From: Akkermansia sp.
GTDB taxonomy: Bacteria > Verrucomicrobiota > Verrucomicrobiia > Verrucomicrobiales > Akkermansiaceae
Assembly: GCA_020047775.1 (NCBI GenBank)
Contig: JAIFNK010000193.1
Span: 12,176 to 23,824, forward strand
Length of the DNA: 11,649 nt
Direction of reading: 5' to 3'
In this document: positions 1-7,570 of the stretch, piece by piece
Layout of the letters: every line of letters starts with the position of its first letter
Position numbering within the stretch: position 1 is the first letter of the stretch
Translations under genes and position numbers: made by a program
The notes under the pieces: model-generated
Seen by the model: only the letters and a program-made list of their open reading frames with translations
What the model was told of the DNA's origin: nothing
The model's database searches: none

Positions 1-1017
1 GCGGTCACGTTCCTCCCTGCCGCCACTGAAACGGTCACCATCACCCGCGATCTGCCGGGGCGCATCGACGCCCTGCGCGTCGCGGAAATCCGGGCGCGGG
101 TCTCCGGAATCCTCCTGAAAAAAACCTTCGAGGAAGGTGCCGACGTGAAGGCGGGCGACGTGCTTTTCCAAATCGATCCCGCGCCGCTGGAAGCTGCCCG
201 CGACAGTGCCGCCGCCAACCTTGCCCGCGCCGAGGCGAATGGCAAACAGGCGGAAAACCAGGTCAACCGCTTCCGCGAGCTGGTGGCGGTGAATGCTGTT
301 AGCAAGCAGGACGCCGACAATTCCGAGTCCGCCGTCACCATCGCCAACGCCGGGATCCTCGCCGCCAAGGCCGCGCTGGCCACCGCCGGGCTCAATCTCG
401 GCTACGCCACCGTCACCGCGCCGATTTCGGGTCGCATCGGCAAGGCGCAGGTCACCGAGGGCGCGCTCGTCGGCCAGGGAGACGCCACCCTGCTCGCCGT
501 CATCCAACAGCTCGATCCGATCTATTTCGACTTCACCCAGTCCAGTTCGGACATGCTCTCGTTGAAAAAATCCGGTGCGGACCAGAGCAAGGTCACTCTC
601 CTGTTGGAAAATGGCAGTGAGTATGAATTCCCGGGCCGCATCCTTTTTTCGGAAGCCTCCGTGGACCAGACGACCGGCATGATCACGCTGCGGGCGGAGT
701 TTCCCAATCCCAAGCGCGACCTGCTGCCCGGCATGTTCGCCCGGGCGCGCGTCGTCCAAGCGGTCCTGGAAAATGTCGTCACCATCCCGCAGCGCGCGCT
801 CACCCGCGCCGCCGGTGGCATGGGCACCGTCATGGTCGTGGACGACGCCAATCACGCCCAGGTCCGCCTGGTCCATACGAGCGAGATGTCCGGTGACAAA
901 TGGGTTGTTAGCTCCGGACTGAAGGCCGGCGAGCGCGTCATCATCGAAGGTCTGCTCAAGGCGAGGCCCGGCGCACCGGTCGTCCCGGAGCCGTTCGTCA
1001 CCGCTAACAAAAACTAA
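1..1017 (+). CDS. RND efflux periplasmic adaptor subunit (membrane fusion protein, AcrA/MexA type), 5'-truncated by window edge
   Basis: The reading frame is open from base 1, so the start codon, signal peptide and likely lipobox lie upstream; 338 codons are visible. The frame matches the AcrA/MexA family along its length. It has a lipoyl half-motif (VSGILLKKTFEEGADVKAGD), then an alpha-helical hairpin rich in Ala, Gln and Asn, then the second lipoyl half (APISGRIGKAQVTEGALV). The beta-barrel region follows with QQLDPIYFDFTQSS, and LLPGMFARARV leads into the membrane-proximal domain. The protein should be a periplasmic adaptor joining the inner-membrane pump to the outer-membrane channel. It ends with TAA 12 bp before the pump gene, so the two are surely co-transcribed. 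An internal GTG at 145 is not the real start, because conserved family sequence continues upstream of it. Family assignment is secure; the drug substrates cannot be read from sequence. Confidence 0.95.
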   Translation, partial: AVTFLPAATETVTITRDLPGRIDALRVAEIRARVSGILLKKTFEEGADVKAGDVLFQIDPAPLEAARDSAAANLARAEANGKQAENQVNRFRELVAVNAVSKQDADNSESAVTIANAGILAAKAALATAGLNLGYATVTAPISGRIGKAQVTEGALVGQGDATLLAVIQQLDPIYFDFTQSSSDMLSLKKSGADQSKVTLLLENGSEYEFPGRILFSEASVDQTTGMITLRAEFPNPKRDLLPGMFARARVVQAVLENVVTIPQRALTRAAGGMGTVMVVDDANHAQVRLVHTSEMSGDKWVVSSGLKAGERVIIEGLLKARPGAPVVPEPFVTANKN

Positions 1018-1029
1018 TTTTACGATTTC

Positions 1030-4000
1030 ATGGCTCCTTTTTTCATCGACCGCCCGGTCTTCGCCTGGGTGATCTCCATCCTCATCTGCGTGCTCGGCGG
1101 CATCGCCATCACCGGGCTGCCCGTCGCCCAATACCCGAGCGTCGCGCCGCCATCGATCTCGATCACCGCGAACTACGCCGGCGCTTCCGCGGAAACGCTC
1201 AGCGACACGGTCACCTCCGTCATCGAACAGCAGCTCAACGGCATCGACAACCTGCTCTACATGTCGTCCGCCAGCGATGCGAACGGCACCGCGATCATCA
1301 CGCTTTATTTCAAGCCCGGCACCGACGCGGACGTCGCGCAGGTGCAAGTGCAGAACAAGGTGCAGCTCGCCACACCCAGCCTGCCGCAGACCGTCCAACA
1401 GCAGGGCGTGGTCGTGGCCAAGGCGACCCGGAATTTCATGATGTTCATCTCGCTCTCTTCGGAGGACGGCAGCATGGACGCCATCGGCCTTGGAAACTAT
1501 CTCGCTTCCAGCGTGCTCGATCCGCTGCGCCGCGTCACCGGCGTCGGCGAGGTCATCCAGTTCGGCACCCAGAACGCCATGCGCGTCTGGCTGGATCCTG
1601 GCAAACTGGTCAGCTATAATCTAACTCCGGCGGATATTTCCGCCGCCGTGCAGGTGCAGAACACGCAGGTGCCGGTCGGCCAGCTCGGCCAGCTTCCCGC
1701 CGTGGAAGGCCAGCAGCTCAACGTCATCCTGCAAGGCCGCGCCACCCTGCGCGAGGTGAGGGAGTTCGAAAACATCGTGCTCCGCGTGAACCCCGACGGC
1801 TCGCGGGTCTATCTGCGGGACGTCGCCCGCGTCGAGCTCGGCGGGCAGGACTACTCGATCAAGGCGCGCATCGACGGCAAGCCCGCCAGCGCCGCCGCCA
1901 TCAAGCTTTCGCCCACAGCCAACGCGCTCGACACCGCCGCCGCCGTGCGCGCCGAGGTGGAGCGACTCAAGGAGTTTTTCCCGCCCGGCGTGAAGGTGGA
2001 CTTCCCGCTGGACACCTCGCTGTTCGTGAAAATTTCCGTCAACGAGGTGCTCAAGACGCTCGTCGAGGCGATCATCCTGGTGTTCCTCGTGATGTATCTT
2101 TTCCTGCAGAACTTCCGCGCCACGCTGATCCCGACACTGGTGGTGCCGGTTGCCCTGCTAGGCACCTGCGGCATCCTCGCCGCCTTCGGATTCTCCATCA
2201 ACGTGCTCACCATGTTCGGCATGGTGCTCGCCATCGGCATCCTGGTGGACGACGCGATCGTGGTCGTGGAAAACGTCGAGCGCATCATGAGCGAGGAAGG
2301 GCTCCCGGCGAAGGAAGCAACGCGCAAGGCGATGGGCCAGATCACCAGCGCCCTCATCGGCATCACGGTCGTTCTAACCGCGGTGTTCATCCCGATGGCG
2401 TTCTTCGGCGGTTCGGTGGGCACGATTTACCGGCAGTTCACCATGTCGATGGTGTCCTGCATGCTGTTCTCGGTGTTCCTCGCGCTTTCCCTGACGCCGG
2501 CGCTCTGCGGGTCGCTGTTGAAACAAGTGGATGCCGGCCATCACCACGCCAAGGGCGGGTTTTTCGGCTGGTTCAACCGTTCCTTCGACGCCTTCACAAA
2601 TCGCTATCAAAGCTGGGTCGGCGTGCTGGTGAAACGGACCTCTATCGGCATCGTGAGCCTGCTCGCCATCCTGTTCCTGGTCGGCTGGCTTTATAAAAGA
2701 ATGCCCTCCGCGTTCCTGCCGGAAGAAGACCAGGGCTATTTTCTCACGCTCATTTCCCTTCCTGTCGGTGCGACCGACCAGCGCACTGGCGAGGCGCTGT
2801 TGAAAGTGGAGGAGTATTTCGCGAAGCAACCGGAAGTGGAGCACTACTTCACCGTCGCAGGATTCAGCTTCGCCGGGCGCGCCCAGAATTCCGCCCTCGC
2901 GTTCGTCCGGCTCAAGCCGTGGGAAGAACGCTCGGGCAAAGACAGCAAGGTCCAGGCCGTGATCCAGCGCGCCTTGATCGGCCTCGGCGGGATCAAGGAC
3001 GCCATGGTCTTCTCGGTGAACCCGCCGGCGATTCCCGAGCTCGGCACGTCCTCCGGGTTCGACTTCTGGCTCCAGGACGTGGGTGGTGTCGGCCATGAGG
3101 CACTCACGGCGGCCAGCGGTCAACTGCTAGGCATGGCGGCGAAAAACCCCACCCTGATGCAAGTCCGCCCGCAGGGCCTCTCGGATGCCGCCCAGATGAA
3201 GATCGAGCTCGACCAGGACAAGGCCAGCGCGCTCGGCGTTTCCCTGGCGGATATCAATTCGACGATGCAGACCGCCTTCGGGTCGAGCTACGTGAACAAC
3301 TTCGTCAACGGCCCGCGCGTCCAGCGCGTGATCGTCCAGCTTGACGCGAAATTCCGCATGACCCCGGAGGATCTCGGCAAGGTCTATGTCCGCAACAAGA
3401 CCGGCAGCATGGTGCCTCTATCATCCTTCACCAACATCAAGTGGACCTTCGGCTCGCCGCAGCTCCAGCGCTACAACGGCATCCCGGCGGTCAACATCGT
3501 GGGTGCCGCCGCCCCCGGACTCAGCTCCGGTGACGCGATGCTGGAAATGGAAAAAATGGCGGCGCAACTCCCGCGCGGCATCGGTTTCTCGTGGAGCGGC
3601 CAGTCCCTGGAGGAACGGATTTCCGGCAACCAGGCACCGATGCTCTACGGCATCTCGCTGCTCATCGTTTTCCTCTGCCTCGCGGCGCTTTATGAAAGCT
3701 GGTCCATCCCGGTCGCCGTCATCCTGGTCGTTCCGCTGGGGATTCTCGGCGCGCTCGCCGCAGTGTCCTTCCGGGAGCTGCCGAACGACGTCTATTTCAA
3801 AGTCGGCCTTCTAACCACCGTCGGCCTCTCGACCAAGAACGCCATCCTCATCATCGAGTTCGCGCTCGACTTGCAGAAGGAAGGAAAAGGCCTGATGGAA
3901 TCCATCCTGCAGGCGGTGAAACTCCGGCTGCGGCCCATCCTCATGACCTCGATGGCCTTCGTGCTTGGTGTGCTGCCGCTGGTCATCAGCACCGGCGCGG

Positions 4001-4155
4001 GCTCCGCCAGCCAGAACGCGATCGGCACCGGTGTCGCCGGCGGCATGATCACCGGGACCTTCCTCGCCATCTTCCTCGTGCCGGTGTTCTTCGTGGTTGT
4101 GAGCAAAATCGTCGCCCGTTTCACCGGCAAGAAAGGAGAAATCCACCATGCGTAA
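1030..4155 (+). CDS. RND multidrug efflux transporter, HAE1 family (AcrB/MexB type)
   Basis: This is a proton-driven inner-membrane pump of 1041 residues, close to the usual length (about 1030-1050). The N-terminus [16 protein letters not shown] is the typical family start with TM1. The proton-relay residues are all present. D407 and D408 lie in the TM4 segment [19 protein letters not shown]936 lies in TM10 ([12 protein letters not shown]) and matches AcrB K940; R966 and T973 in [11 protein letters not shown] match AcrB R971 and T978. Two large periplasmic loops follow TM1 and TM7, as in the family, and the second half begins near 2690. No clear Shine-Dalgarno sequence precedes ATG 1030, so translation may be coupled to the adaptor gene ending 12 bp upstream. 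The 3' end overlaps the channel gene by 8 bp. The pump should be functional; the substrate range is unknown. Confidence 0.97.
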   Translation: MAPFFIDRPVFAWVISILICVLGGIAITGLPVAQYPSVAPPSISITANYAGASAETLSDTVTSVIEQQLNGIDNLLYMSSASDANGTAIITLYFKPGTDADVAQVQVQNKVQLATPSLPQTVQQQGVVVAKATRNFMMFISLSSEDGSMDAIGLGNYLASSVLDPLRRVTGVGEVIQFGTQNAMRVWLDPGKLVSYNLTPADISAAVQVQNTQVPVGQLGQLPAVEGQQLNVILQGRATLREVREFENIVLRVNPDGSRVYLRDVARVELGGQDYSIKARIDGKPASAAAIKLSPTANALDTAAAVRAEVERLKEFFPPGVKVDFPLDTSLFVKISVNEVLKTLVEAIILVFLVMYLFLQNFRATLIPTLVVPVALLGTCGILAAFGFSINVLTMFGMVLAIGILVDDAIVVVENVERIMSEEGLPAKEATRKAMGQITSALIGITVVLTAVFIPMAFFGGSVGTIYRQFTMSMVSCMLFSVFLALSLTPALCGSLLKQVDAGHHHAKGGFFGWFNRSFDAFTNRYQSWVGVLVKRTSIGIVSLLAILFLVGWLYKRMPSAFLPEEDQGYFLTLISLPVGATDQRTGEALLKVEEYFAKQPEVEHYFTVAGFSFAGRAQNSALAFVRLKPWEERSGKDSKVQAVIQRALIGLGGIKDAMVFSVNPPAIPELGTSSGFDFWLQDVGGVGHEALTAASGQLLGMAAKNPTLMQVRPQGLSDAAQMKIELDQDKASALGVSLADINSTMQTAFGSSYVNNFVNGPRVQRVIVQLDAKFRMTPEDLGKVYVRNKTGSMVPLSSFTNIKWTFGSPQLQRYNGIPAVNIVGAAAPGLSSGDAMLEMEKMAAQLPRGIGFSWSGQSLEERISGNQAPMLYGISLLIVFLCLAALYESWSIPVAVILVVPLGILGALAAVSFRELPNDVYFKVGLLTTVGLSTKNAILIIEFALDLQKEGKGLMESILQAVKLRLRPILMTSMAFVLGVLPLVISTGAGSASQNAIGTGVAGGMITGTFLAIFLVPVFFVVVSKIVARFTGKKGEIHHA
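4132..4140 (+). promoter_or_regulatory. Ribosome binding site of the outer-membrane channel gene
   Basis: The purine run AAAGGAGAA lies 7 bases before ATG 4148, inside the last codons of the pump gene. It fixes the start of the channel gene and shows that this gene can initiate strongly by itself despite the 8-bp overlap. Confidence 0.8.
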
Positions 4156-5533
4156 GTCATCCGCCTTCATCCTCGTCGCCGCGATTCTATTTCTATCCGG
4201 TGCCTGCTCGCTCACGCCGCCACTCGGCAAGGTCGATTCGCAAGTCTCCGCGAAGTTCCCCGGAAAAACCGGCGGAACCGTCTCCGCCGACATCGCCTGG
4301 CAGAAATTCTTCGCCGATCCCCGGTTGAGGAAACTCGTGGAAACCTCGCTCGCCAACAACCGCGACCTGCGGATCGCCACGCTCAATGTCGAGCAGGCGC
4401 GCGCCCAGTATGCCATCTCCCGCAGCGAGCTTTTTCCGCCGGTCAATGCCTTCGCGTCCGGCGAGCGCAGGCGCGGAGTCGGAGCTCCCGGTTCCAACGG
4501 ATCGTCGATCACCACCGGCTCCTACAACGTCTCCGTCGGCCTCGTTTCCTACGAGCTCGATCTTTTCGGCCGCGTCCGCAGCCTGAACAGCGCGGCGCTT
4601 GAAACCTACTTCGCCACCGACGCCGCCCGCGTTGGCGCACAGATCGCGCTCGTCGCCCAGATCGCCAACCAATACCTCGCCGAGCGCGCGCTGCAGGAGC
4701 AAGTGGACCTTGCGCAGCAAACCTACGACGGCATGAGCCAGGCCTATGACATCATGAAGAAGCGCTTCGACACCGGCACCGTCTCGGAGCTCGATCTCAG
4801 CTCCATGGAAATCCAGCGGCAAACCGCCAAGGCGGACCTCGCCACCTTCCAACAGCGCAAACAGGAGGTCAACAATTCGCTGGTCTTCCTCGCCGGCGGG
4901 TCGCTGCCATCCAACCTGCCTGACGGACGCTCGCTCGACGAGGTCGTCGTGGCCGAGGTGAAAGCCGGGGTTTCCTCGGACCTGTTATGCCGACGTCCCG
5001 ACATCCGCGAGGCCGAATACCAGCTCCGGTCCGCCAACGCCAACATCGGGGCCGCCCGCGCCGCGTTTTTCCCCAGCGTGACGCTCACCGCCACCGGCGG
5101 CACCGCCAGCCGCAGCCTCACGCAGCTATTCGCCAGTGGCACCGCCAGCTGGTTGTTCGCTCCGGATGTGAACATCCCGATCTTCGACGGCGGCCGCAAC
5201 AAGGCGAACCTCGAATCCGCGGAAATCGGCAAGAAGCTCGGCATCGCCAACTACGAAAAATCCATCCAGACCGGCTTCCGCGAAGTCGCCGACAGCCTCG
5301 CCGCCCGCAGCGGCCTCGCCGAGCGGATCACCGCCACCGAGGCGCTCGTCGCCGCCCAACAGAAACGCACCAACCTCGCCACCGCCCGCTACGACAAGGG
5401 CGTGGACAGCTACTTCGAAGTGCTCAACGCCACCCTCGATCTCTTCGACGCCCGCCAGCGTCTCATCCAGCTCCGCCTCGCCCGCGCCGTGAATTCCGTG
5501 GAACTCTACAAGGCGCTCGGCGGCGGATGGTGA
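4148..5533 (+). CDS. Outer-membrane efflux lipoprotein (OprM/NodT family, TolC-like)
   Basis: This is the outer-membrane exit duct of the tripartite pump, 461 residues, a normal length for the OprM branch. The N-terminus is a lipoprotein signal: basic MRKSS, a hydrophobic stretch, then LSGAC with Cys20 as the likely acylation site; Ser at +2 favours the outer membrane. Two outer-membrane efflux protein repeats follow. The first begins near residue 55 ([19 protein letters not shown], then ELFPPVNAF). The second begins near residue 280 with the hallmark [20 protein letters not shown] and [14 protein letters not shown]. The C-terminus carries the family-typical stretches [16 protein letters not shown] and [10 protein letters not shown]. 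The start overlaps the pump stop by 8 bp and has a strong ribosome binding site. I see no U-tract terminator directly after the stop. Confidence 0.95.
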   Translation: MRKSSAFILVAAILFLSGACSLTPPLGKVDSQVSAKFPGKTGGTVSADIAWQKFFADPRLRKLVETSLANNRDLRIATLNVEQARAQYAISRSELFPPVNAFASGERRRGVGAPGSNGSSITTGSYNVSVGLVSYELDLFGRVRSLNSAALETYFATDAARVGAQIALVAQIANQYLAERALQEQVDLAQQTYDGMSQAYDIMKKRFDTGTVSELDLSSMEIQRQTAKADLATFQQRKQEVNNSLVFLAGGSLPSNLPDGRSLDEVVVAEVKAGVSSDLLCRRPDIREAEYQLRSANANIGAARAAFFPSVTLTATGGTASRSLTQLFASGTASWLFAPDVNIPIFDGGRNKANLESAEIGKKLGIANYEKSIQTGFREVADSLAARSGLAERITATEALVAAQQKRTNLATARYDKGVDSYFEVLNATLDLFDARQRLIQLRLARAVNSVELYKALGGGW

Positions 5534-5540
5534 TCTCTGT

Positions 5541-5640
5541 TATTTCGGACCCCGGAGCATCATGTTACGGTGCGGGACCCCGGAGTATGTGAACTCGATA
5601 GCCCTGACCCCATACATGTTATTCGGGACTGAGCCCGAAG
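5541..5640. repeat. Cluster of degenerate short repeats with a 6-bp-stem hairpin
   Basis: The 11-mer GGACCCCGGAG occurs at 5547-5557 and 5575-5585, one 28-bp period apart. A third, weaker relative (CATGTTATTCGGGAC) starts at 5615. All three are preceded by a TGTTA-like string. The third copy contains a perfect hairpin: TTCGGG at 5622-5627, loop ACTGAG, CCCGAA at 5634-5639. It has no U-run on either side, so it is not a classic terminator. GGGGTC-type strings like these often lie around REP/IS200-type (Y1 transposase) elements, so this may be a remnant of one, but no transposase is visible. It begins just after the efflux operon stop. Confidence 0.5.
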
Positions 5641-5801
5641 CGGGTCTCACGCATGAAAGCCAGCCGGTCCTCTAACCATCGCTCACCTTGGCCAGGCTCG
5701 GAAAGGCCGCTGCCGTTCGCGATCGAAAAGTGGAACTGCGCTTCGTGCCTGCTTGATGTTAACCCGTGAACTACGACGACCACATTCATTGGTCTCTTCA
5801 C
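5619..5801 (-). CDS. Possible small protein, 60 residues, unrecognised; start overlaps the GIY-YIG gene stop
   Basis: I do not recognise this frame. It starts with GTG at 5801-5799, which overlaps the TGA stop (5800-5798) of the gene upstream in a GTGA overlap, the arrangement expected for translational coupling. The product would be soluble: a short beta-like start (MNVVVVVHG), then a charged, probably helical C-terminal half (GERWLEDRLAFMRETRFG). No domain or catalytic motif is evident. Its last codons lie in the hairpin at 5622-5639 and its first codons in the hairpin at 5762-5805. It could equally be noncoding DNA or the remains of a longer gene. The overlap is the only real argument for it. 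Confidence 0.3.
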   Translation of the reverse strand: MKRPMNVVVVVHGLTSSRHEAQFHFSIANGSGLSEPGQGERWLEDRLAFMRETRFGLSPE

Positions 5802-5805
5802 GGGT
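5762..5805. repeat. Two-tier inverted repeat (hairpin) at the end of the GIY-YIG gene
   Basis: The outer arms ACCCGTGAA (5762-5770) and TTCACGGGT (5797-5805) are a perfect 9-bp inverted repeat. Inside them, GACCA (5778-5782) and TGGTC (5790-5794) form a second perfect 5-bp stem around a 7-nt loop. The right arm contains the GIY-YIG stop codon and the GTG of the small ORF downstream. There is no U-tract on either strand, so a translational role or a mobile-element end fits better than an intrinsic terminator. Confidence 0.65.
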
Positions 5806-6325
5806 AAGGATATAACCTCGGACGCAATTGGGATATATCCTTTATGGGAGTTTCCAGTTCCCCGACCGCAGGCAGCGGGGGCGCTGGTTTTGGCGACTCT
5901 AAATCAGCGCGGGCGTCAGGCGGCGGGGGCGCAAATTTCCAAGGACTAGGCGTTGCCGTATTAGCCGTAACTTGCGTGGTGATTCTTCGATACATCGACG
6001 CAACAACTTTTACCATTTCAATGGCCTCTGCCACACCGATCCGAAAAAACTCTCGACGATTATTTTCGCGATATTCCTTAAGAAGTTCATGAACCTTTCG
6101 TTCTGCCAAATCACAGTCCTCCACCTCCTCAGCGTGTAAAAGAATGAATGGGTGCGGCAAAGAAGTAGATGATGAAAGCTGTTGTGTGCGTTGCCTTGGA
6201 TCCCCAGTCGTCTTGCCAATCTTAACCAATTCTGGCAACGCGGGGCTCGCTAGAATGTAGATAAATTCAGATTCCGAAGAAGGGCTGAATCCGGCGGAGG
6301 AGTTTCGTCCTGTTTTAGGGATCAT
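5798..6325 (-). CDS. GIY-YIG nuclease family protein (T5orf172 / MUG113 type)
   Basis: The protein has 175 residues. Residues 21-105 form a recognisable T5orf172-type GIY-YIG domain: FIYIL (21-25) and VKIGKT (34-39) are the two halves of the core motif, followed by an Arg-rich helix with RQRTQQL (44-50). VEDCDLAERKVHELL holds the E75/H79 pair, and NNRREFFRI (88-96) is the typical end of this subfamily. The C-terminal 50 residues are rich in Pro, Ser and Thr and look disordered. Family members are linked to phages and mobile DNA; the substrate here is unknown and nuclease activity is inferred. The start is ATG 6325, with no evident Shine-Dalgarno sequence. The base composition is clearly more AT-rich than the efflux operon, which suggests transfer. 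The stop overlaps a possible downstream small ORF by GTGA, and the final codons contain an inverted repeat (5806-5842). Confidence 0.85.
   Translation of the reverse strand: MIPKTGRNSSAGFSPSSESEFIYILASPALPELVKIGKTTGDPRQRTQQLSSSTSLPHPFILLHAEEVEDCDLAERKVHELLKEYRENNRREFFRIGVAEAIEMVKVVASMYRRITTQVTANTATPSPWKFAPPPPDARADLESPKPAPPLPAVGELETPIKDISQLRPRLYPYP
5806..5842. repeat. Perfect 9-bp inverted repeat within the GIY-YIG gene end
   Basis: AAGGATATA (5806-5814) and TATATCCTT (5834-5842) are exact reverse complements around a 19-nt loop. They encode the last residues of the GIY-YIG protein on the minus strand (KDIS and YP). The repeat sits one base from the hairpin at 5762-5805, making a tandem pair of hairpins at the 3' end of this gene. 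The function is unknown. Confidence 0.6.
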
Positions 6326-6604
6326 TTAATGCTAGGAGTTTGCTTTTTAGGTTAGGACCGGTTAAAGAGTTGGTCGCTGGCCCGGAGGGTGAAGAAAGTG
6401 GCGGGAGGGGGTCAAAGTGCCGAGTGAGCAGTGAAGAAATTAGCCCTGAAAAACGGCCGTCTGCAAATGCGGTCGGGTTTCGCATTTCAACATTTCTATC
6501 GTGCCATGACAGAGGGACGTGCCTTTAGTCATGTGAAAATCGAACCGGGCTCGTATGGCGATGGGGGTCATGTTGGTGATGCGGGAAGGCTCCGGGTCGG
6601 CTTG
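6326..6604. other. Intergenic gap between hicA and the GIY-YIG gene; one hairpin
   Basis: I find no credible gene here on either strand. The plus-strand open frames that cross it run antisense through hicA and hicB and match no family. The only structure seen is a perfect 7-bp hairpin: AAATGCG (6465-6471), a 9-nt loop, CGCATTT (6481-6487), without a U-tract. Presumably the promoter of the GIY-YIG gene is here, but I cannot pick out convincing -35/-10 boxes. Confidence 0.5.
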
Positions 6605-6790
6605 TCATTCAGGGTTCACCGTCAAATCCCTGAGGATTTTCTTCGCGAGAATCTCGTTGAATTCCCGGTGGCGGGGGACCGGCTGGGATCTTCCGGTTTG
6701 CGGATTATGGTAGATGTCGTGGCTGGAACCGTGGCGCAACAAGCGGCAGCCTGCTTTTTCCAGTTCCGCCACGAGATCGAGCCTTTTCAC
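6605..6790 (-). CDS. hicA: HicA-family toxin (mRNA interferase), type II toxin-antitoxin system
   Basis: The protein has 61 residues, normal for HicA. It contains the double-stranded-RNA-binding-like HicA fold signature: KRLDLVAELEKAGCRLLRHG, then GSSHDIYHNP with the presumed catalytic His24, then the Arg/Pro-rich RSQPVPRHREFNEILAKKIL. HicA proteins cleave mRNA and stop growth until neutralised by HicB. The start is GTG at 6790-6788, overlapping the stop of hicB by GTGA, so the toxin should be translated only after its antitoxin. A partner antitoxin lies directly upstream. All expected motifs are intact, so the toxin is probably functional. The assignment rests on pattern recognition of a very short but highly characteristic protein. 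Confidence 0.9.
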   Translation of the reverse strand: MKRLDLVAELEKAGCRLLRHGSSHDIYHNPQTGRSQPVPRHREFNEILAKKILRDLTVNPE

Positions 6791-6978
6791 GCGATTTCGA
6801 GTTCCTCCTCTTTCCGGATTCCCGGGATGGTCTCAGTGCCGAAGATTTCGAAGAGATCGCGGAGGTGCTTTTTGAGGTCGTCCAAGTCCTCGCCCTGGGT
6901 CCAGTGATCCGGGTAGCCGTTCAAATAACCGAGATATTTGCCATCGGACTCGCGCCAGAAGGTTATTTTTGCTTTCAT
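6787..6978 (-). CDS. hicB: HicB-family antitoxin, short single-domain form
   Basis: The protein has 63 residues and resembles the N-terminal HicB partial RNase H-like domain: MKAKITFWRESDGKYLGYLNGYP, then HWTQGEDLDDLKKHLRDLF. It should bind and block HicA. It is much shorter than classical HicB (about 130 or more residues) and has no room for the C-terminal helix-turn-helix or ribbon-helix-helix domain, so autoregulation through its own DNA-binding domain is not expected. The gene lies upstream of hicA, the reverse of the classical hicAB order, with a 4-bp GTGA overlap. The start is ATG 6978; the upstream ribosome binding site is weak. Confidence 0.85.
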   Translation of the reverse strand: MKAKITFWRESDGKYLGYLNGYPDHWTQGEDLDDLKKHLRDLFEIFGTETIPGIRKEEELEIA

Positions 6979-7240
6979 GTCAGATGAATACGGCGGAGAG
7001 CGGGAGGAGCCAAGCCGGAAATCTCCCGAAGCCAGCTGATGATTACGTCCTTGATCGGAGGAATCAGGCGGCGGGGATCGTTTCAGGGGTGCTTTCCTCG
7101 TTCACGGTGCCGTCGTCGTTGATTTAAACGACGCCCCAGGCGCGGGCGATGCGGCGGCGGCCGGGGGCGTCGAGATCGGGGCGCTCGCCGAGGTTGTATT
7201 CGATGGTGTCGATGAGGGAGACGGCGAGGATCTGGAACTC

Positions 7241-7247
7241 GGGTTAG
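7241..7247 (+). repeat. Left copy of 7-bp direct repeat (probable target-site duplication)
   Basis: GGGTTAG, identical to 7410-7416. Collapsing the two copies restores one continuous frame in the surrounding gene remnant, which supports a true duplication. Confidence 0.55.
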
Positions 7248-7409
7248 CCGAGAATGGAAGATGGAAACCACTAAAATCACGAAAAGGCACGAAACCCAAT
7301 GAATTGCGGGCATGAGCAGGCTCACCTTTGGGGTTAGGCAAGCAATTGCTCCAACTCTTTTATTTTTAGTGATCTTTGGTGCCTTTCGTGGTTTCTATTT
7401 CGGATTCTA
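7248..7409. mobile_element. MITE-like inverted-repeat element, about 162 bp
   Basis: The left end (from 7251) and the reverse complement of the right end (from 7408) share AGAAT, then GAA, AT and GAAACCAC, with 18 of 22 positions equal. Further in, both arms carry strings of the type AATCACGAAAAGGCACGAAA or GAAAGGCACCAAAGATCACT, in inverted orientation. The element is flanked by the direct 7-mer GGGTTAG (7241-7247 and 7410-7416), a likely target-site duplication. The core contains the palindrome AGCAATTGCT (7341-7350) and a further GGGTTAG (7331-7337). There is no coding capacity, so any transposase must act in trans. Strings like AACCACGAAAGGCACGAAA are, as far as I recall, common intergenic repeats in environmental bacterial genomes. 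Confidence 0.6.
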
Positions 7410-7416
7410 GGGTTAG
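7410..7416 (+). repeat. Right copy of 7-bp direct repeat (probable target-site duplication)
   Basis: GGGTTAG, identical to 7241-7247. A third copy inside the element at 7331-7337 weakens the case slightly, since the 7-mer may belong to the element family itself. Confidence 0.55.
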
Positions 7417-7570
7417 AGGGTGGCGAGCTCGCCTTGCTGGGTGTCGGTGTAGAGCTTGGCGGTCTCGCTGGCGGCGCTGGCGGCGGCGGGAGATGGGGAT
7501 GGCTGGCGGGGAAGCCGCCGGGCACAGAAAAAACTGGTCAGACAGGCGGGGATTCGCAGACATTTCCGGG

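Larger units (their letters stand above)
7064..7490 (-). pseudogene. Decayed unrecognised gene, split by a MITE-like insertion
   Basis: Two minus-strand pieces look like former protein-coding sequence. The upstream piece (7490 down to 7413) reads AASETAKLYTDTQQGELATL and then TAA. The downstream piece (about 7246 down to the TGA at 7066-7064) reads PEFQILAVSLIDTIEYNLGE, DLDAPGRRRIARAWGVV, TAA, INDDGTVNEE. If the insert and one copy of its flanking 7-mer are removed, the two pieces join in a single frame, but with an in-frame TAA at the joint and a second TAA at 7126-7124. The gene therefore seems broken in at least three places. The N-terminal limit is not clear and I do not recognise the family. 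Confidence 0.55.

Noticed and set aside
2374..3123. Long minus-strand frame opposite the RND pump gene (and similar frames at 1851-2423, 3792-4160, 3811-4515 and 4193-4852)
   Set aside because: All lie antisense to clear efflux genes and encode compositionally biased sequence without recognisable motifs.
6431..6907. A 158-codon plus-strand frame across hicA and hicB
   Set aside because: It runs antisense to two highly recognisable small genes; only its first third is outside them and it resembles nothing.
7241..7416. Telomere-like GGGTTAG triplicate
   Set aside because: The three copies are 79-90 bp apart, not tandem; two are better explained as a target-site duplication. The shorter core GTTAG/CTAAC is found throughout the window at about the chance rate.
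7376..7570. N-terminal extension of LpxA (in-frame upstream starts, including ATG 7493 and 7499)
   Set aside because: The added residues are Arg/Trp/Gly-rich, overlap the MITE-like right arm and the gene remnant, and match no LpxA; the family starts at the IHPTAIV motif.
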